From assembly GCA_947461985.1 (NCBI GenBank), contig CANHNT010000079.1:1-8213 (forward strand): a stretch of DNA of 8,213 bases. Direction: 5' to 3'. Under the pieces are notes generated by a model, which saw only the letters and a program-made list of their open reading frames with translations, searched no databases and was not told where the DNA came from. Of the stretch, positions 5,404 to 8,213 are shown piece by piece. The position numbers and the translations under genes were made by a program. The DNA is from Bacteroidota bacterium. Its GTDB lineage: Bacteria > Bacteroidota > Bacteroidia > Chitinophagales > Chitinophagaceae. Numbering within the stretch: the stretch's first letter is position 1; each line of letters starts with the position of its first letter.

Positions 5404-6483
5404 TGCATAAATCCATTTAGCACTTTCAACACTGGCTTGGCTTTCTTTTAATTCACGCTCTAATGTTTGGTAATTTTCAAACAGCATTGTTCTGTATTTT
5501 TGATCAAACAATAATTTATCAATTTCATTTTTTAATGAAGTTAAATTCAGTTCGTCTTGTATCAATTCTTTCACACAAGGTTTGTCTAATATTAAATTCA
5601 CCAACGAAATGTATTTGATTTTTAATATTCGTTTGGCTATTTGATAGGAAAAGTTATTGGCAATATAACAAACCACTTGTGGCACTTTAAACAAGGCTGT
5701 TTCTAAGGTTGCGGTCCCAGATGTAACCATGGCTACTTTGGCTACTTTTAAAATATTATACGTTTGATGTTTAACCAATTTGAATGCATAATTTTTCAAA
5801 AATGGATCGTAAACATCTTTAGACAAATTAGGGGCTTGCGCAATAATGATGGTATACGCATCATATTGTTTGGCTACCTCCAACATGATAGGAAGCATTT
5901 TATTTATTTCTTGCACTCTACTGCCTGGCAATAAGGCAATTACATTTTCGTCTTTGATTGTTGATGGTATTAAAAGTTCTTTCGTAATTTCTTCAGCGGT
6001 GGGGTTTCCTACATATCGAATGGGATAGTTCCATTTCGCATAAAATTGTTTTTCAAATGGTAAAATGCAAAGCATTTCATCGATGTATTGATGAATGGCA
6101 TGCACTCTATTTTCTTTCCAAGCCCACGCTTTGGGAGAAATATAATAAGCTGTTTTGAAGCCTTTTAATTTTGCCCATTTAGCCATGCGTAAATTAAATC
6201 CCGGATAGTCAACAAAAAGCACGACATCTGGATTGAAGGATAGAATTTGTGCTTTGGCTTCTTTAAAATGACGAAATATGGAAAATATATTTTTCACGAC
6301 TTCAATAAACCCCATGAACGAAAGCTCCTTAATATGCTTTTTAATTTCTACTCCGGCTTGTTGCATATAATCTCCACCCCACCCTGTTATAGTAGCCTGA
6401 TTATCTAGTGTAAAAATTTCTGTAGCCACATGACTGGCATGTAAATCTCCACTTGCTTCGCCAGCTATAATAAAGTATTTCAC
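5386..6483 (-). CDS. lpxB: Lipid-A-disaccharide synthase
   Basis: LpxB is a membrane-associated GT19 glycosyltransferase. It joins 2,3-diacylglucosamine 1-phosphate (lipid X) and UDP-2,3-diacylglucosamine to give the tetraacyl disaccharide 1-phosphate of lipid A. The 365-residue protein has the N-terminal GEASGD motif (8-13), SFMGFIEV (55-62), VDYPGFN with D92 (91-97), YISPKAWAWKENRV (114-127), VGNPT (158-162), LPGSRVQEI (185-193), the SGTATLETAL block (255-264) and SLVNLIL (293-299), all typical of the family. The start is GTG at 6483-6481. No other start is possible because an in-frame TAA, the stop of the upstream gene, lies two codons before it. The 3-nt gap to that gene implies co-transcription and perhaps translational coupling. 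The 3' end overlaps the convergent 58-aa gene by 18 bp. Confidence 0.97.
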   Translation of the reverse strand: MKYFIIAGEASGDLHASHVATEIFTLDNQATITGWGGDYMQQAGVEIKKHIKELSFMGFIEVVKNIFSIFRHFKEAKAQILSFNPDVVLFVDYPGFNLRMAKWAKLKGFKTAYYISPKAWAWKENRVHAIHQYIDEMLCILPFEKQFYAKWNYPIRYVGNPTAEEITKELLIPSTIKDENVIALLPGSRVQEINKMLPIMLEVAKQYDAYTIIIAQAPNLSKDVYDPFLKNYAFKLVKHQTYNILKVAKVAMVTSGTATLETALFKVPQVVCYIANNFSYQIAKRILKIKYISLVNLILDKPCVKELIQDELNLTSLKNEIDKLLFDQKYRTMLFENYQTLERELKESQASVESAKWIYALALKK

Positions 6484-6486
6484 TGT

Positions 6487-6786
6487 TTATAAAACATTAA
6501 ATTTATACAACACAGCCACCAATGCATAAATAATAATTGATAAAAAAATGCCTTTAAGTGTGGTGTACTGTTTTCTGTTTTTATAATATGTAATTAACGG
6601 AATACATGCAATTAAACCTAAAGAAATAATTTTAGGAATGATATAATGATTCATTTTTATCATCAATAAAAAATCGGAAATAGATATGTTATCAGGCATG
6701 TATTTAATTACATAAAATAATAGAACCCCAAAAAGCGGAATGACTATTCCTAAAAACACACCCAATAAAAAATTATCTCTGTTCAT
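6487..6786 (-). CDS. Small integral membrane protein upstream of lpxB, 99 aa
   Basis: I cannot assign a function. The protein has three hydrophobic segments, at about 7-28, 48-67 and 80-97, joined by short polar loops (IKYMPDNISISD, and YKNRKQY at 67-73), so it is probably an inner-membrane protein with little outside the bilayer. No catalytic motif is visible. The ATG at 6786-6784 is the first Met of the frame. Its stop is 3 nt before the lpxB GTG and in the same reading frame, so the two genes are almost certainly co-transcribed. I recall small membrane proteins next to lpxB in other Flavobacteriia, which would fit a role in lipid A or envelope work, but this is inference from position only. 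The dehydrogenase gene upstream is 51 bp away. Confidence 0.8.
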   Translation of the reverse strand: MNRDNFLLGVFLGIVIPLFGVLLFYVIKYMPDNISISDFLLMIKMNHYIIPKIISLGLIACIPLITYYKNRKQYTTLKGIFLSIIIYALVAVLYKFNVL

Positions 6787-6837
6787 ATATTAAGATTTCA
6801 AAAATTAATCATTAAACATGAATAATTCATCATTTTA

Positions 6838-8127
6838 TTAAAGACTCCAATAATTCATGCCCTCAATTTTATTTCTATAAATTCCTTTTAAATCAACTAA
6901 TAAAGAATTTGGCTTGGAAATAGAGGTAAAAGAATTCGAATCTAAACCACAATATTCGTTGTGATTTACAGCCACTATGATTGCGTCGTAATCATTAGAT
7001 GTGTTTTCTGTTAACCCGTATCCATATTCGTGCATCAACTCTTCACTATCGGCATGAGGATCAATTACATCAACATGCACACTGTATCCTTTTAATTCTT
7101 TAATTAAATCGGCTACTTTAGAGTTTCTAATATCCGAAACGTTTTCTTTAAACGTAGTACCCATCACTAAAATTTTAGCTTTCGAAATATCAACACCTCC
7201 TTTAATAATAGTTTGAATTGTTTTTTTAGCTACATAGCTAGCCATTTCATCATTAATAACACGACCAGATAAAATAACACGAGATTTATATCCTAATTGC
7301 TCCGATTTATATGTTAAATAATATGGATCCACACCAATGCAATGTCCACCAACTAAACCAGGGAAGAATTTTAAAAAGTTCCATTTTGTTCCAGCTGCTT
7401 CAAGCACCTCGTAGGTATTGATTCCTAATTTGTCAAAAATGATTGACAACTCATTCATCAATGCAATATTTAAATCGCGTTGCGTATTTTCGATAATTTT
7501 TGCAGCTTCTGCCACTTTAATGCAACTTGCACGATGAACACCTGCTTTCACTACTAATTCGTAGGTTTTGGCAATATTATCTAATGATTCATCATCGCAA
7601 CCAGAAACAACTTTAATCACATTTTGTAAAGTATGTTCTTTATCACCTGGATTGATTCTTTCAGGAGAATAACCAATTTTAAAATCTGTATATCCTTTTA
7701 AACCAGATATTCTTTCAATCACAGGCAAGCAATCCTCTTCGGTACAACCAGGATAAACAGTTGATTCAAAAACGACATAATCCCCTTTTTTAACCACTTT
7801 ACCGATTGTTTCAGATGCTCTTAAAACGGGAGTTAAATCGGGCACATTGTGTTCATCTACAGGTGTAGGAACAGCAACCACATAAAAAGTTGCTTCTTTT
7901 AATTTATCAAATGAAGTGGTGAATTCTATTGTGGTGCCATCAAAAGCATCACTCGTTAATTCATTGCTTGGATCAATTTTATTTCGCATCATTTCAACAC
8001 GTTTTTCGTTGATATCAAATCCGATTACATTAATATTTTTAGCGAATTCTAGAGCAATAGGTAAACCTACATACCCAAGCCCAATAACCGCTAATTTATT
8101 TTCTTTACTAACAAGTTTGTTATACAT
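6838..8127 (-). CDS. Nucleotide-sugar dehydrogenase (UDP-HexNAc 6-dehydrogenase type, WbpO/TviB-like)
   Basis: This NAD-dependent enzyme family oxidises C6 of a UDP-sugar twice to a UDP-uronic acid used in capsule or O-antigen. The 429-residue protein has the Rossmann motif VIGLGYVGLPIA (14-25), FDIN at 37-40, VAVPTPV (84-90), the ESTVYPGCTEEDC block (121-133), GYSPERINPGDKEHTL (152-167), the central KVAEAAKIIENTQRD helix (204-218) and the catalytic Cys in GGHCIGVDPYYL (C263). It ends in the C-terminal UDP-binding domain (VMGTTFKENVSDIRNSKV). The YPGCTEEDC and SPERINPGDKEHTL wording fits the WbpO/TviB/CapL branch (UDP-GlcNAc or UDP-GalNAc dehydrogenases) better than UDP-glucose dehydrogenase; the exact substrate cannot be read from sequence. 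The ATG at 8127-8125 gives full length. It probably belongs to a polysaccharide cluster continuing to the right. Confidence 0.93.
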   Translation of the reverse strand: MYNKLVSKENKLAVIGLGYVGLPIALEFAKNINVIGFDINEKRVEMMRNKIDPSNELTSDAFDGTTIEFTTSFDKLKEATFYVVAVPTPVDEHNVPDLTPVLRASETIGKVVKKGDYVVFESTVYPGCTEEDCLPVIERISGLKGYTDFKIGYSPERINPGDKEHTLQNVIKVVSGCDDESLDNIAKTYELVVKAGVHRASCIKVAEAAKIIENTQRDLNIALMNELSIIFDKLGINTYEVLEAAGTKWNFLKFFPGLVGGHCIGVDPYYLTYKSEQLGYKSRVILSGRVINDEMASYVAKKTIQTIIKGGVDISKAKILVMGTTFKENVSDIRNSKVADLIKELKGYSVHVDVIDPHADSEELMHEYGYGLTENTSNDYDAIIVAVNHNEYCGLDSNSFTSISKPNSLLVDLKGIYRNKIEGMNYWSL

Positions 8128-8213
8128 CTACATTAAAATTAAAGTTGTAAAAGTATAAAAATAAATTGATTTATAATTTATTTACAGCTCTTTACGAGAA
8201 TAAAAATAATAAA

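Noticed and set aside
5846..6028. 60-aa plus-strand frame
   Set aside because: Antisense shadow of lpxB, within its conserved LPGSR region.
6818..6830. Terminator between the dehydrogenase gene and the 99-aa gene
   Set aside because: ATGAAT/ATTCAT is a perfect but very A+T-rich 6-bp stem with a 1-base centre and no adjoining T-run; too weak to call.
7916..8158. 80-aa plus-strand frame
   Set aside because: Antisense shadow of the 5' end of the nucleotide-sugar dehydrogenase.
8128..8213. Promoter for the nucleotide-sugar dehydrogenase
   Set aside because: The best minus-strand match (TACTTTTA, plus 8147-8154) misses the final G and has no -33 partner; the gene may be transcribed from farther upstream.

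Overview
The window looks like chromosomal DNA from a member of the Bacteroidota, most likely the Flavobacteriia. The evidence is very A+T-rich sequence, genes mostly without Shine-Dalgarno sequences, several copies of the Bacteroidota promoter -7 box TAnnTTTG, and proteins that read like flavobacterial RuvA, NuoA-E and LpxB. It is largely housekeeping DNA; I see no transposase, integrase, CRISPR array or defence system.

Layout, left to right: the 5' part of ruvA on the minus strand (cut by the window edge); a 316-bp divergent spacer with a promoter facing each way; a plus-strand respiratory complex I cluster nuoA-nuoB-nuoC-nuoD-nuoE (800-4295); a minus-strand orphan gene for a probably secreted 197-aa protein, overlapping the end of nuoE tail to tail; a minus-strand tRNA-Ala(GGC); a plus-strand 58-aa membrane protein gene (5227-5403); and a minus-strand run read from 8127 to 5386: a nucleotide-sugar dehydrogenase, a 99-aa membrane protein and lpxB.

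How the genes work together: NuoA is a membrane subunit of complex I. NuoB, C and D build the connecting arm and quinone pocket, and NuoE belongs to the NADH-oxidising module. NuoE works with NuoF and NuoG, yet nuoF does not follow; the cluster is interrupted after nuoE, so the rest (F to N) must lie elsewhere if complex I is complete. The minus-strand run at the right is envelope biosynthesis: LpxB makes the lipid A disaccharide, and the dehydrogenase makes a UDP-hexuronic acid for surface polysaccharide.

The most noticeable non-coding structure is a pair of inverted G/C-rich repeats in the nuoC-nuoD gap. Its second arm supplies the only strong Shine-Dalgarno-like sequence I saw, just before nuoD. 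Other points of interest are two tail-to-tail gene overlaps, a very compact divergent promoter between tRNA-Ala and the 58-aa gene, and two GTG starts that are forced by upstream in-frame stops.
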